Source: Desulfobacteraceae bacterium (lineage in GTDB: Bacteria > Desulfobacterota > Desulfobacteria > Desulfobacterales > RPRI01). From it: a stretch of DNA of 34,738 nt. The stretch lies in NCBI GenBank assembly GCA_011391695.1, contig JAABQB010000032.1:1-34738 (forward strand). Reading direction: 5' to 3'. Below, piece by piece: positions 8,273-17,369 of the stretch (positions within the stretch are counted from its first letter, which is position 1; each line of letters begins with the position of its first letter). Below the pieces are notes generated by a model. The model saw only the letters and a program-made list of their open reading frames with translations, had not been told where the DNA came from and ran no database searches. Made by a program: the position numbers and the translations under genes.

Positions 8273-9205
8273 TTACGCGGCCTGCGGCCTTGGTGAAAGG
8301 CCCGCTGCTTCAACGATTCTTCCGACAGTCTCTTCCCATTCAATGGCCATCATGTGGATGCCGTGCACCCCTTTTATCTCACGCAGTGCGGCAATTGTTT
8401 CCAGGCAGATACCAATCCCCTCTTCGGCCGCTTTTCCCTTGGGCACGCCTCCCATTCTTTTGATGACCGATTCGGGCACATCCATCCCGGCCACCTTTTT
8501 TGCCATATATTTTGCCATTCCTTCCGATTTTAACGGTGTTATTCCGGCCAGTATATGGACTTTTTCGGTCAGGCCCTCTTCGCGTGCGAGGCGCATCCAT
8601 TCCCTGAAGCGTTCCAGGTTGTAAACACACTGTGTCTGAATAAAGTCGGCTCCCGCATCTATTTTCTTTGCAAGTCGGATGACGCGGTACTCAAACGGAT
8701 CCGCAAACGGATTGGCGGCAGCCCCGATAAACATCCTGGGTGGAGATATGAGATCAAATCCGCTCATATCTTTTCCATCCGCTTTCATGACCTTTACCAT
8801 GTGGACCAGGTTGACCGAATCGATGTCAAAGACGTTCATTGCATCAGGCTGGCTCCCGAATGTCTGATGATCGCCTGAAAGGCAGAGGATGTTCCTGATT
8901 CCCAGAGAAGAGGCGCCAAGAATATCGGACTGGAGAGCTATCCTGTTCCTGTCCCGTGTGACCATCTGCATTACGGGTTCAAGTCCCATAGCCGACAGAT
9001 GCACGCAGGCTGCGATGCTCGACATTCTAACAATTGCGGTCTGATTATCTGTTACATTCACCGCGTCCACATGCCCTCTCAACAATTCGCCTTTTCTCCG
9101 GATTATCTCAGGATCAGCGCCACGGGGCGGCCCGCACTCGGCTGTTACTGCGAATTTTCCATCTGATAAAACACGCTGCAGGTTGCTTGGTGATTCCGGC
9201 TTCAT
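8273..9205 (-). CDS. metF: Methylenetetrahydrofolate reductase, MetF subunit
   Basis: This 310-residue flavoprotein interconverts 5,10-methylene- and 5-methyl-tetrahydrofolate in the cytoplasm. It spans the FAD/folate barrel, with TAECGPPRGAD near the N-terminus, VTDNQ at 51-55, LGIRNILCLSGD in the middle and GADFIQTQ in the C-terminal half. The frame overlaps metV by 4 bases (ATGA), as expected for the two-subunit MetFV enzymes of acetogens and sulfate reducers. There the reaction belongs to the Wood-Ljungdahl pathway and the electrons do not come directly from NAD(P)H. In a sulfate reducer it could run in the oxidative direction. The following gene begins 13 bases after its stop. Confidence 0.9.
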   Translation of the reverse strand: MKPESPSNLQRVLSDGKFAVTAECGPPRGADPEIIRRKGELLRGHVDAVNVTDNQTAIVRMSSIAACVHLSAMGLEPVMQMVTRDRNRIALQSDILGASSLGIRNILCLSGDHQTFGSQPDAMNVFDIDSVNLVHMVKVMKADGKDMSGFDLISPPRMFIGAAANPFADPFEYRVIRLAKKIDAGADFIQTQCVYNLERFREWMRLAREEGLTEKVHILAGITPLKSEGMAKYMAKKVAGMDVPESVIKRMGGVPKGKAAEEGIGICLETIAALREIKGVHGIHMMAIEWEETVGRIVEAAGLSPRPQAA

Positions 9206-9870
9206 ATTACATGATCCTCTCTTACCAGTTTTCTGGGTCCGCCGGCATGACTGGTTCGCCAGTCTTTCGGGGGATTGTATTTTCTCAAATTGTCAAGCTG
9301 CCCGAGAGCGGTCAACCTCGTGATAATCTGCTGCCAGGCGCAATCCGTCTCCGGATTTATTTCGCATTTTCCGATACGGGAACCGCCGCAGGGACCGTTC
9401 TGGAGTTTTTTGGCACATCTTGAAACAGGGCATACCCCGCCGAAAACAGCCAGTTGGCAATCGCCGCATCCCAGGCATTCTTCGGTAAAGAGACCCTGCT
9501 TTTCAAGAACACCGATAAAGGTTGTATTGACTCCAGGAAGCACCGGAACATTCGCAAACCTCCTTGCAATTGCCTGTACGCCTGCTCCGCAGGCAAGAGA
9601 TAATACGGCCGTATTTTTAGAAATGGCAACTGCCGCTTCCCTTATGAATTCATCTTCGCACTGCCGCTCCACGGTCAATTCCTCTATGTAGATGCTCCTG
9701 CCGTCTTTTTTAAACAAAAGACGCAAAGCGGAAGATAAGGTTGCAACTTCGTCTTCTCCGCCTGCAAAGCATGTTTTCACGCAGGTTCCGCAGCCGAGAA
9801 CAAGCAACTTCTTGTAAGGCGAAACAATTTCCCTGATTTCCGCAATAGATTTCTGTTTTCCGACTATCAT
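9202..9870 (-). CDS. metV: MetV, zinc/iron-sulfur subunit of methylene-THF reductase
   Basis: The 222-residue protein has an N-terminal GCGTCVKTC motif (Cys27, 30, 34) and a cysteine-rich C-terminal region with CLGCGDC, CPVSRCAKK, NGPCGG and a last Cys near ETDCAW. This is the layout of the methylene-tetrahydrofolate reductase C-terminal family. MetV partners MetF and carries clusters and a metal site that feed electrons to the flavin. GGAGAG lies upstream of its ATG, and its stop overlaps the metF start. It follows the MvhD-like gene by 38 bases, recalling Moorella, where MetFV is associated with HdrABC-MvhD; no hdr genes are seen here. Confidence 0.88.
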   Translation of the reverse strand: MIVGKQKSIAEIREIVSPYKKLLVLGCGTCVKTCFAGGEDEVATLSSALRLLFKKDGRSIYIEELTVERQCEDEFIREAAVAISKNTAVLSLACGAGVQAIARRFANVPVLPGVNTTFIGVLEKQGLFTEECLGCGDCQLAVFGGVCPVSRCAKKLQNGPCGGSRIGKCEINPETDCAWQQIITRLTALGQLDNLRKYNPPKDWRTSHAGGPRKLVREDHVI

Positions 9871-9908
9871 GATGATTCTCTCCGTTTGAGATCTTTTAAA
9901 TGCTCACT

Positions 9909-10313
9909 TCACTTCGCCGGGTTCGGCCCCATGTCGTTTATATCCGACAAGATCTGCCGAAATATCTTCCCGATATTTTCGGTATCGCCGGATTCGGCAT
10001 TGTGAAGCGAAAGGCGCCTTCCCTCCAGCCCGATTTCATCAAGCAGTTTTTTAATAAAGTTCACCCTTTTCTTTGCCCTTATATTTCCCTCCACATAACG
10101 GCATTGCCCTTCCGGGCACACAAAAACAGCTACTGCATCAGCGCCGGCCTCAAACGCCCTGAGAAGAAAAACATCCTTTACCATGCTTGAACAGGCCATC
10201 TTAACAGTTTTAAGCTCGAATGCGACTCCTGATAAAACAGAAAGTGACGCACGGTCGTTGAATGCGTTGATGCAGTAAAACAGTGTTATCTGCGGTTGAA
10301 TTTTTTTTATCAT
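9909..10313 (-). CDS. MvhD-like hydrogenase/heterodisulfide-reductase iron-sulfur subunit (variant)
   Basis: I use the ATG at 10313 (134 residues); a TTG nine codons further upstream is possible. The protein resembles MvhD, the small 2Fe-2S protein that passes electrons from a hydrogenase or dehydrogenase to HdrA-type proteins. Recognisable parts are MACSSMVKDVFLLRAFEAGA, CPEGQCRYVEGNIRAKKRV and the LLDEIGLEGRRL helix. It has only four cysteines (14, 41, 66, 71): the usual FCCQWCSYAG opening is reduced to FYCINAFND. As first gene before metV and metF it is a good candidate electron link for the MetFV enzyme. The altered opening means the cluster ligands may differ. Confidence 0.75.
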   Translation of the reverse strand: MIKKIQPQITLFYCINAFNDRASLSVLSGVAFELKTVKMACSSMVKDVFLLRAFEAGADAVAVFVCPEGQCRYVEGNIRAKKRVNFIKKLLDEIGLEGRRLSLHNAESGDTENIGKIFRQILSDINDMGPNPAK

Positions 10314-10431
10314 TCGTGTTCTTTTCCATCCTGTTTGCAATAACTTTGCCTTACATCCGGTTCAGTCCGGTACTCCACTGCTGTGTAAAGCTCTCATTGC
10401 TTCAGATGCCTGTGTATTATCACATATATTA

Positions 10432-10446
10432 AGAACTATTAGTTCT
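10432..10446. promoter_or_regulatory. Perfect 15-bp palindrome upstream of the mvhD-metVF-glt operon
   Basis: AGAACTATTAGTTCT is an exact inverted repeat (AGAACTA-T-TAGTTCT) about 120 bases upstream of the MvhD-like start. It lies in the AT-rich leader, just downstream of the terminator that follows glnA in the minus-strand direction. This is a natural position for an operator. No regulator gene is adjacent, so the binding protein is unknown. Confidence 0.4.
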
Positions 10447-10449
10447 ACT

Positions 10450-10499
10450 AAAAACAAAAAAGACGTCATTCCCATGATACATGGGAATCAGACGTCTTT
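10450..10499 (-). terminator. Strong stem-loop with T-tract, minus strand
   Basis: The outer stem AAAGACGTC (10459-10467) pairs with GACGTCTTT (10491-10499). The inner stem ATTCCCAT (10468-10475) pairs with ATGGGAAT (10481-10488) around the loop GATAC. Read on the minus strand, the hairpin is followed by TTTTTTGTTTTT, so it should stop transcripts arriving from glnA before the mvhD operon. The ATTCCCAT arms resemble the CATTCCC palindromic repeats elsewhere in the window, so it may be derived from one. Confidence 0.65.
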
Positions 10500-10781
10500 G
10501 TCTGTTTACCGCCGCGGCAGAAAGCTCACACCATCGTGCGCACTGTGCCTATGTCGATTTCCTTCTTAAACCAATCATACAATTTGTCAAGTTATTTTAT
10601 ATGGGCAGTAAATTATTAATAATTCGATATGTTAGCTATACTTAATTATTGTTTGTTGCTATAATTATTACTAATATAAGAGAGTGCGCATTCCTGCTTA
10701 CATATAAATTGAAGTGGAAAAATGAATCGGCGGTCCTTCTGGATTGCGGAATTAACCCTATCCGCTTGAAGGCAGGCGAAT
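10500..10781. other. Gene-free AT-rich stretch between glnA and the mvhD-metVF operon
   Basis: No credible gene, RNA gene or repeat is seen in these 280 bases. The part from 10560 to 10720 is strongly AT-rich. No -24/-12 element was found here. Confidence 0.5.
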
Positions 10782-10817
10782 GCATGGCTGACTTCACTTG
10801 ATTGAAGTCAGCCATGC
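10782..10817 (-). terminator. 15-bp perfect hairpin after glnA
   Basis: GCATGGCTGACTTCA (10782-10796) and TGAAGTCAGCCATGC (10803-10817) form a perfect stem with a 6-base loop, ending 10 bases beyond the glnA stop. There is no T-run after it on the minus strand. It may stabilise the 3' end of the glnA message, or work together with the stronger terminator about 300 bases further on. Confidence 0.5.
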
Positions 10818-10827
10818 CACTTATCTG

Positions 10828-12240
10828 TTATATATCATAATAAAGCATAAATTCATGCGGGTGCGGGCGAAGTTTTACAGGATTGATTTCGCTTTTTATT
10901 TTGTATTCGACCCATGTGTCGATTACATCCTGTGTAAAAACGCCGCCTTTAAGCAGAAATTCTTTGTCGTTCTTCAAAGCATTTAACGCCTCGTCGAGAG
11001 AGCCAGGAGCAGTAGGAATATTTGCAAGTTCTTCGGGCGGAAGATCATAAATATTCTTGTCAAGAGGATCACCCGGATCAATCTTGTTTTCTATGCCGTC
11101 TAATACCGCCATCAGAATTGCGGAAAAAGCCAGATATCCGTTGCATGACGGATCTGGTGTCCTGAATTCCACACGTTTAGCCTTAGGCGACGTTGAGTAC
11201 ATCGGGATACGGATTGCAGCGCTTCTGTTTCTGCTTGAATACGCAAGATTGACGGGCGCTTCAAACCCGGGAACAAGTCTTTTATAGGAATTTGTCGTTG
11301 GATTCGTGAATGCGCAAAGAGCCTTGCAGTGTTTCAGAATTCCGCCTATGGCATGCAGGGCCTTCTGGGATACACCCGCGTATTTATCCCCTGCAAAAAG
11401 AGTTTTGCCTCCTTTCCATATGCTGACATGAACATGCATCCCCGATCCGTTATCTTCAAAGAGAGGTTTCGGCATGAATGTTACCGTGTGGCCGTTTTGA
11501 TATGCGACATTTTTCAGTACATACTTGAACCACATGAGCTGGTCTCCCATCTGAACAAGCGGTTTGAACCTCATATCTATTTCGGACTGACCTGCTGTCG
11601 CAACTTCATGATGCTGGCACTCCATCTCGATGCCGAGATCTTCAAGGGTAAGAAGCATTTCGGTTCTTAAGTCCTGGAATTTATCCATCGGGGGAACCGG
11701 GAAATAGGCCTCTTTATGACGCGGCTTGTATCCGAGATTTGGGCCTTCATCCCTTCCGCTGTTCCATATACCTTCTTCGGAATCAATCTCATAAAAGGCG
11801 CTGTTTTTCTGGGAATCAAAACGCACATCATCAAAAATGAAAAATTCAGCTTCAGGGCCGAAAAACGCCGTGTCGCCTATCCCGGTTCTCTTCAGATAAG
11901 CCTCCGCCTTTTTCGCAATATAGCGGGGATCGCGGGAATATGATTCCCTTGTCAGCGGATCCACGATGTCACAGATCATTACAAGTGTAGGAACCTCAAA
12001 AAAAGGATCCATCTTTGCCGTTGCAGGATCAGGAACGACCAGCATATCACTGGCATTTATCGGCTGCCATCCTCTTATGCTCGATGCGTCAAACCCGAAC
12101 CCGTCTTCAAAACTCGATTCGCTCAATTCCCCTATCGGAACAGTAAAATGCTGCCATAAGCCTGGAAAATCAATAAATCGCAGGTCAACGACCCTTGCTC
12201 CCTTTTCTTTTGCAAAACTCAACACCTCTTTTGGTTTCAT
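10828..12240 (-). CDS. glnA: Glutamine synthetase type I
   Basis: The 470-residue enzyme makes glutamine from glutamate, ammonia and ATP in the cytoplasm and normally forms dodecamers. Visible family motifs are [13 protein letters not shown] in the N-terminal domain, [10 protein letters not shown] at the metal site, GSGMHVHVS, and NRSAAIRIP. The adenylylation loop [11 protein letters not shown] places the target tyrosine at residue 398, matching Tyr397 of enterobacterial GlnA. That agrees with the presence of glnE at 20205-23093. AAGGAG stands before the ATG. It lies 129 bases after glnB and is probably the last gene of the glnD-amt-glnB-glnA unit, followed by two hairpins. Confidence 0.97.
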   Translation of the reverse strand: MKPKEVLSFAKEKGARVVDLRFIDFPGLWQHFTVPIGELSESSFEDGFGFDASSIRGWQPINASDMLVVPDPATAKMDPFFEVPTLVMICDIVDPLTRESYSRDPRYIAKKAEAYLKRTGIGDTAFFGPEAEFFIFDDVRFDSQKNSAFYEIDSEEGIWNSGRDEGPNLGYKPRHKEAYFPVPPMDKFQDLRTEMLLTLEDLGIEMECQHHEVATAGQSEIDMRFKPLVQMGDQLMWFKYVLKNVAYQNGHTVTFMPKPLFEDNGSGMHVHVSIWKGGKTLFAGDKYAGVSQKALHAIGGILKHCKALCAFTNPTTNSYKRLVPGFEAPVNLAYSSRNRSAAIRIPMYSTSPKAKRVEFRTPDPSCNGYLAFSAILMAVLDGIENKIDPGDPLDKNIYDLPPEELANIPTAPGSLDEALNALKNDKEFLLKGGVFTQDVIDTWVEYKIKSEINPVKLRPHPHEFMLYYDI

Positions 12241-12369
12241 GAAAAATCTCCTTCTTTGATAAGTTAATCATATTTGTTTGTATTTATTTGGTATTATGAA
12301 ACATTTCAGGATTGTAGATTAAGAGCGCAAACCTCCAATCCATCATTCATTAGCCCGGTTCTGTACTAA

Positions 12370-12723
<354 letters not shown>

Positions 12724-12758
12724 TTATTTATTGTGACTTTATAAAAAGCCGTCAATAT

Positions 12759-13976
12759 TTACATTGTATAACCTACCTCACTGTGCTGAGTCACATCAAG
12801 ACCCTGTACTTCTTCCTCATCGGTTACCCTCAGACCGGTAACATTATCCACAATCTTCACAATAACGGCAGTCACTCCCATGGAAAACGCAATCGCAGCT
12901 AAAATACCGACCGCCTGTATCAGAACCTGTTTCGGATTTCCGTAAAAGAGTCCGTCAAAACCGGCAGGATTAATTGTCTTGGTTGCAAAAAACCCTGTTG
13001 CAAGAGCGCCCCAGATTCCGCCCACTCCATGCACAGCCACCACATCAAGGGCGTCGTCATATCCGAACCTGCTTTTCATCATCATCGCAAAACAGCAGAT
13101 GATGCCTGCCACAATGCCGATGATAATCGCAGGAACAGGGCCTACAAAACCTGCGGCAGGAGTTATTGCCACAAGGCCTGCAAGTGCGCCTGATGCGGCT
13201 CCCAGAGTAGTCGGTTTTCCATGATATAGCCACTCCGCTGCAAGCCATGAAACGGCGGCGGCGCCTGCCGACAACTGAGTTGTAACAAGGGCCATTACGG
13301 CCACAGGACCGGCGGAAAGCGCGCTTCCCGCATTAAAACCGAACCAGCCGAACCAGAGTATTCCGGCGCCAAGAACCGTCATGGAAAGATTATGGGGCAT
13401 TATCGATTCTTTTCCCCAGCCCCTTCTTTTTCCAAGCATTACGGCAACAACAAGCGCAGCCGCTCCCGAATTTATGTGTATGACAGTTCCTCCCGCAAAA
13501 TCAAGGGCTCCTAGCTTTCCAAGCCACCCACCGCCCCAGACCCAGTGGCAGACGGGAAGATAAACAAATGTCGTCCAGAGCACCGTAAATAAAAGAAACG
13601 CCGAAAATTTCATTCTTTCTGCGTAAGCACCTGTTATCAGCGCGGGCGTTATGATTGCAAACATTAATTGAAAAGCGCAGAATAAAAGATGCGGTATTCC
13701 TTGGGAATATGGTCCCGGTGAAAGTCCAACACCGTTTAAGAAAGCCCATTCCAGATTGCCGGTAAAACCCTTTATATCCGGCCCAAAGGCTATCGAATAA
13801 CCGTAAGCAACCCATATCAGTGAAACCAGACCCAGGCTTATAAAACTCTGCAGAATTGTTGAAAGAACATTTTTAGACCGGACCAGTCCGCCGTAAAAAA
13901 GAGCAAGTCCCGGAGTCATAAACATAACCATTGTTGTTGCTATAAGCATGAATGCCGTATCACCCGAATTTATCAT
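12759..13976 (-). CDS. amt: Ammonium transporter (first copy)
   Basis: The 405-residue inner-membrane Amt/Rh channel subunit conducts ammonium. The first helix begins at the N-terminus (GDTAFMLIATTMVMFMTPGL) with no cleavable signal peptide. The twin pore histidines are in TVIHINSG and VVAVHGVGG, and the HWVWGGGWLG and GWFGFNAGS signatures are present. The C-terminal tail RVTDEEEVQGLDVTQHSEVGY is the cytoplasmic segment that PII docks to. GGAGG lies before the ATG. GlnB follows 50 bases later and is its likely gating partner. Confidence 0.95.
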   Translation of the reverse strand: MINSGDTAFMLIATTMVMFMTPGLALFYGGLVRSKNVLSTILQSFISLGLVSLIWVAYGYSIAFGPDIKGFTGNLEWAFLNGVGLSPGPYSQGIPHLLFCAFQLMFAIITPALITGAYAERMKFSAFLLFTVLWTTFVYLPVCHWVWGGGWLGKLGALDFAGGTVIHINSGAAALVVAVMLGKRRGWGKESIMPHNLSMTVLGAGILWFGWFGFNAGSALSAGPVAVMALVTTQLSAGAAAVSWLAAEWLYHGKPTTLGAASGALAGLVAITPAAGFVGPVPAIIIGIVAGIICCFAMMMKSRFGYDDALDVVAVHGVGGIWGALATGFFATKTINPAGFDGLFYGNPKQVLIQAVGILAAIAFSMGVTAVIVKIVDNVTGLRVTDEEEVQGLDVTQHSEVGYTM

Positions 13977-14067
13977 TTAATATAAACCTCCGTTATATCT
14001 TCCGCCAAAATCCATGACAGGGTTAAACAATTAATCATGACTCAGTAAAAAGTTTTAAAATCATAAC

Positions 14068-14097
14068 TCCCTTGAATCCTCGAATCCCTGAACCCTT
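14068..14097. repeat. Short phrase repeat (CTTGAATCCTCGAATCC type)
   Basis: A run of CTTGAATCCTCGAATCCCTG followed by AACCCTT is the reverse complement of the GGATTCAAGGGGTCAAGG repeats near 25762, 29559 and 30487. It lies between amt and glnD. These are low-complexity intergenic repeats with near-heptameric phasing. Confidence 0.55.
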
Positions 14098-14118
14098 ATA
14101 TATTTTTTAAACAGAGCT

Positions 14119-16776
14119 TCACAAAACCGGTTTTGGAAGTACCTCTGATATTGCAGCCTTGATTGAGGCCACCTGATCTTCTGAATCAACTTTTTGACCT
14201 AAAAAATCCGTCACGTAAAAAACGTCAACTACCTGGTCTGATTTTGTTGCAATTTTTGCAACCCGTATATCCAGCCTGCATAAAAAGATAGCATTTGTCA
14301 TGCTGTATAAAAGTCCCGGGAAATCATATGAAAAGACTTCAATAATTGTAAAAAAGCTTGAGCTCTTGTTGTCAACTTCAATTCGGTGAGGCTTTCCCAT
14401 CAGATGAGGTTTAAGATGCATGTTGTCCGACATTTTCTCCTTCAGGGCGATCGCAAGATCAAGCTCTCCCGAGAGAGCCGATTCAAGATTCTTTTTCGCG
14501 GAAGCCCATTTTTTCTCTTCAAATATCTGATCAACCGGGGGTTTGAGTGTAAAAATATCGAGTGCAATATTATTTTTCCATGTGTTGATCCGGGCATCAA
14601 GAATATCGAGCCCATTTAAAGTAAAGACTCCGGCCATTTTTGAAAACAACCCCGGCCTGTCTTTGGCACATATGGTAAGAATTCTTGTATTTGACTCGAG
14701 CGGTTTTTCCACATCCCATACGAATTCGGAACCTCCGAGACTCGAATAAAGTCTGTAATGCTCAAGAATCTCCCGGTCTGTCGTGTACAGAAGATATCTT
14801 GGAGGCAACACCTCGACATGCTTATTAATCTCTTTTCTCTCTCTTGCCGAGGTTACGGCACCGAGCAATTTTCTTTTTTTATTTTCAACCGCCTCAACAG
14901 CACCTGTTGCGGCAAGTTCGCCCTTTTCCATGATACTCAGTATCTTTAAGAACAGATCCCGAAGAAGGGTAAAGGTCCAGTCATTCCACGCCTTCGGACC
15001 CGTCGATATCGAATCGGCAACCGAAAGAAGGTAAAGCATCTTTAACAGCTCGATATTCTTTATTTTTCCGGCGCAGAAAAAGGCGGTCTCTTCATCATTT
15101 ATGTCTCTTCTCGTAGCTGTTTTGACAAGCAGCAGATGCTCTTCCACCAGAAACGAGACCGCTTCGATTGTCTCTCGTCTGAAACCCATCCTTGTGAGTA
15201 TATCCTTTGCAGTTTTTGCCCCGCGCCTGGAATGCCCGCCGCCCGGCTCGCCTTTGCCTATATCATGAAGGAGAGCAGCCCAGAGAAGAACCTTCCGGTT
15301 TTTCAATTCCTGGTAGAGATTTCCGCACAGCCAGTCTCCGGAGATATCCTCGTCAGTCCCAAAACTTTTAATGGTCCTGACGGCTCTTAAGGAATGCCTG
15401 TCAACAGGATAAAGATGATACTCGTCAAACTGAATCCTGTTAATGATTCCTTTTACCTCGGGGATAAAACGTTCGAGAAAACCGGTATTAAGCATATCAT
15501 CCAGAACACCGGATGACGGAGCCGGCGCGGCCAGTATTTTTTCAAACGACCTGATCACCGAAGCCGAAGCACTGAAAGCCCCGTCCACAATATAACCGAA
15601 TTCCCTTATCAGTCTTTTCCCTTCAGAGCATATAGGGATCCCCAGATTTGCGCTCTCTTCGAATATTGCAATCAGAAGTTCCGGATTGCTTAAAATGCTT
15701 TCCGAAGAGGCAAAATTGAGAGAACCTTTTTTTGTTACCTCAAGGCCCTCTGTCTTTGTATTTTTTAAAGACCTTCTCTTACGGGTCTGTTTTCTGTCGA
15801 AACCGACTTCATAAAGAAACATCATGAACTGCTGCTTTATAAATTCCATTCTGCCGTGAAGCTCTCCCAAAAACATTTCAACAGGCTTATGGCCGTTTTC
15901 AGAACTTAGTCTCAAAGCTTTTGCAACTTTCGGCTGATATTCAAAATAGAGCTGGTCACTTTTTCTCCCGGTCAAATAATGAAGTCTGTTTCTCGTATGC
16001 CATATGAAAGAGAGACACTCAGAAAAGCTCCTGAATTCGTCATGTGAAAGGTAACCGTAATATTCAAGATCCCTCGGTTTTTTGATATCCGACATGATAC
16101 GGGCTATCCAGAGCATCGTATGATAATCCCTCAGGCCTCCCTGCCCTTCCTTTATATTCGGCTCGAGCATGTATGTCGAATCCCCGAAACGCAGATGCCG
16201 GGTAGTGTTGCTTTCAACCAGCCAGTTGATAATTCTTTCCGGTTTTTTCACCAGAATTTTTCTCTGGAGCTCATCCATAAGGTCCGAATATAGAAACGAC
16301 ATCCCACATATGAAACGGGCATCAAGCAGCGATGTTAGAACCTGATAATCGCTTCCGGCAATGCTGATGCATTCTTTAACGGATCTGGTGGCATGTCCTA
16401 CATCAACTCCTATATCCCACAGGGGGTACACAACCTCCTTAATAAGCTTTTCGGCATTTTCAGGCACTTTTCCCCCGAAAAGGAAAAGGAGGTCAACATC
16501 GGAATGAATGCACTGCTCCTGCCGGCCGTATCCGCCAAGCGCAATTATCGCAAAGGGATTTCTATCAATCACCATTCCCGGTCCGATTATGCTTTTTTCA
16601 AAGCTTTCGAAAAAATAATCATCAAAAAGTCTTGAGTGCCGCTCTAGAAACAAAGGGTCATCATCTTTGAGATACTCCTCAAAAAATCTCTCCCTTTTCT
16701 GCTTCAAAACTTTCGAAGCATTTTCGTATTTAATATCCTCTATTTTTTCTGCGGCTGCGTTAATCAAAGTCTTCAA
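14119..16776 (-). CDS. glnD: PII uridylyltransferase/uridylyl-removing enzyme GlnD
   Basis: The 885-residue bifunctional sensor adds UMP to PII when glutamine is low and removes it when glutamine is high. The nucleotidyltransferase motif LGGYGRQEQCIHSDVDLLFL is near residue 80, with the catalytic Asp pair in SDVD. A central GlnE-like helical region follows, then the HD hydrolase (LLHDIGKGEPGGGHSRRG). Two ACT domains close the protein (ICAKDRPGLFSKMAG and EVFSYDFPGLLYSMTN). The start appears to be TTG at 16776 after AAAGGAA; no in-frame ATG exists before the upstream TAG. A consensus sigma-54 promoter lies about 70 bases upstream. Amt follows after 142 bases. Confidence 0.93.
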   Translation of the reverse strand: MKTLINAAAEKIEDIKYENASKVLKQKRERFFEEYLKDDDPLFLERHSRLFDDYFFESFEKSIIGPGMVIDRNPFAIIALGGYGRQEQCIHSDVDLLFLFGGKVPENAEKLIKEVVYPLWDIGVDVGHATRSVKECISIAGSDYQVLTSLLDARFICGMSFLYSDLMDELQRKILVKKPERIINWLVESNTTRHLRFGDSTYMLEPNIKEGQGGLRDYHTMLWIARIMSDIKKPRDLEYYGYLSHDEFRSFSECLSFIWHTRNRLHYLTGRKSDQLYFEYQPKVAKALRLSSENGHKPVEMFLGELHGRMEFIKQQFMMFLYEVGFDRKQTRKRRSLKNTKTEGLEVTKKGSLNFASSESILSNPELLIAIFEESANLGIPICSEGKRLIREFGYIVDGAFSASASVIRSFEKILAAPAPSSGVLDDMLNTGFLERFIPEVKGIINRIQFDEYHLYPVDRHSLRAVRTIKSFGTDEDISGDWLCGNLYQELKNRKVLLWAALLHDIGKGEPGGGHSRRGAKTAKDILTRMGFRRETIEAVSFLVEEHLLLVKTATRRDINDEETAFFCAGKIKNIELLKMLYLLSVADSISTGPKAWNDWTFTLLRDLFLKILSIMEKGELAATGAVEAVENKKRKLLGAVTSARERKEINKHVEVLPPRYLLYTTDREILEHYRLYSSLGGSEFVWDVEKPLESNTRILTICAKDRPGLFSKMAGVFTLNGLDILDARINTWKNNIALDIFTLKPPVDQIFEEKKWASAKKNLESALSGELDLAIALKEKMSDNMHLKPHLMGKPHRIEVDNKSSSFFTIIEVFSYDFPGLLYSMTNAIFLCRLDIRVAKIATKSDQVVDVFYVTDFLGQKVDSEDQVASIKAAISEVLPKPVL

Positions 16777-16845
16777 ATTCCTTTGCCGTCTGTTTGTGGC
16801 GGCATCATTACTATTTTTATATGCCTATTTTGAGACTTATTATAG

Positions 16846-16861
16846 AGCAACGATCGTGCCA
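16846..16861 (-). promoter_or_regulatory. Sigma-54 (-24/-12) promoter of glnD-amt-glnB-glnA
   Basis: Read on the minus strand, CTGGCACGATCGTTGCT matches the RpoN consensus TGGCACG-N4-TTGCW at every defined base, with the GG-to-GC spacing of 12. Predicted transcription starts near 16835, about 60 bases before the glnD start. Sigma-54 control by an NtrC-type activator fits the nitrogen genes behind it. Confidence 0.8.
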
Positions 16862-17214
16862 GAACAATTTGAATGATATAAATATTGTAATATCAAAATG
16901 TTACCAATTTTAATTATTATACAACAAAGCAATATAAAGAACAAGAATGTAATAAATAAATACAAATTTGTAACATGCCTGAATTGTTTCCCGGAATTTC
17001 TGTTGCCGGATAATTGTTGCGGTTCGATTATTTTATTTGAGCAACGATTACGATTATGATCCGGAAAAAAACAAATTCTGGTACGCCATGGACTTTTAAA
17101 CATGAGGCTTGATACCCCCCCAAAAAATACATATATGTAATAAATTATCATCATTTATACAATATTGTAATAATATATTATCTTATACTTTCTATAATAT
17201 CAGTTAGTTAAGGC
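16862..17214. promoter_or_regulatory. AT-rich region between two divergent sigma-54 promoters
   Basis: No gene is seen. Within it, ATATTGTAATA occurs twice (near 16880 and 17161) and an ATGTTAC/GTAACAT pair occurs near 16900 and 16970. GTTGC appears twice near 17000-17020, with GCAAC near 17040. Activators of sigma-54 promoters bind 80-200 bases upstream, so any of these could be shared enhancer sites. The classical NtrC palindrome (GCAC...GTGC) was not found. A run of seven Cs lies near 17115. Confidence 0.4.
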
Positions 17215-17231
17215 TTGGCATGGTTATAGCA
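17215..17231 (+). promoter_or_regulatory. Sigma-54 (-24/-12) promoter of the porin-amt2-glnK unit
   Basis: TTGGCATGGTTATAGCA fits TTGGCACR-N4-TTGCW with two mismatches and keeps the essential GG and GC at the required spacing. Predicted start is near 17242, about 130 bases before the porin start codon. It is divergent from the glnD-side element. Confidence 0.7.
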
Positions 17232-17369
17232 GTGCTTTCATCAACACAAAAAGCCGGTTCTTCAAAAAGTGGGGCGTGCGGAGATGCAGGCAGGAAGATC
17301 AAAAGGAGAAGGACATAAACTGTGTTTTTATCAATCAATTATTCGAAGGGAGAAAAGAGAGGAGAAAAA

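Noticed and set aside
8260-8343. Longer N-terminus for the glutamate-synthase paralogue (ATG at 8343)
   Set aside because: It would overlap metF by about 70 bases and lacks a good ribosome binding site, whereas GGAGGAG precedes the ATG at 8259.
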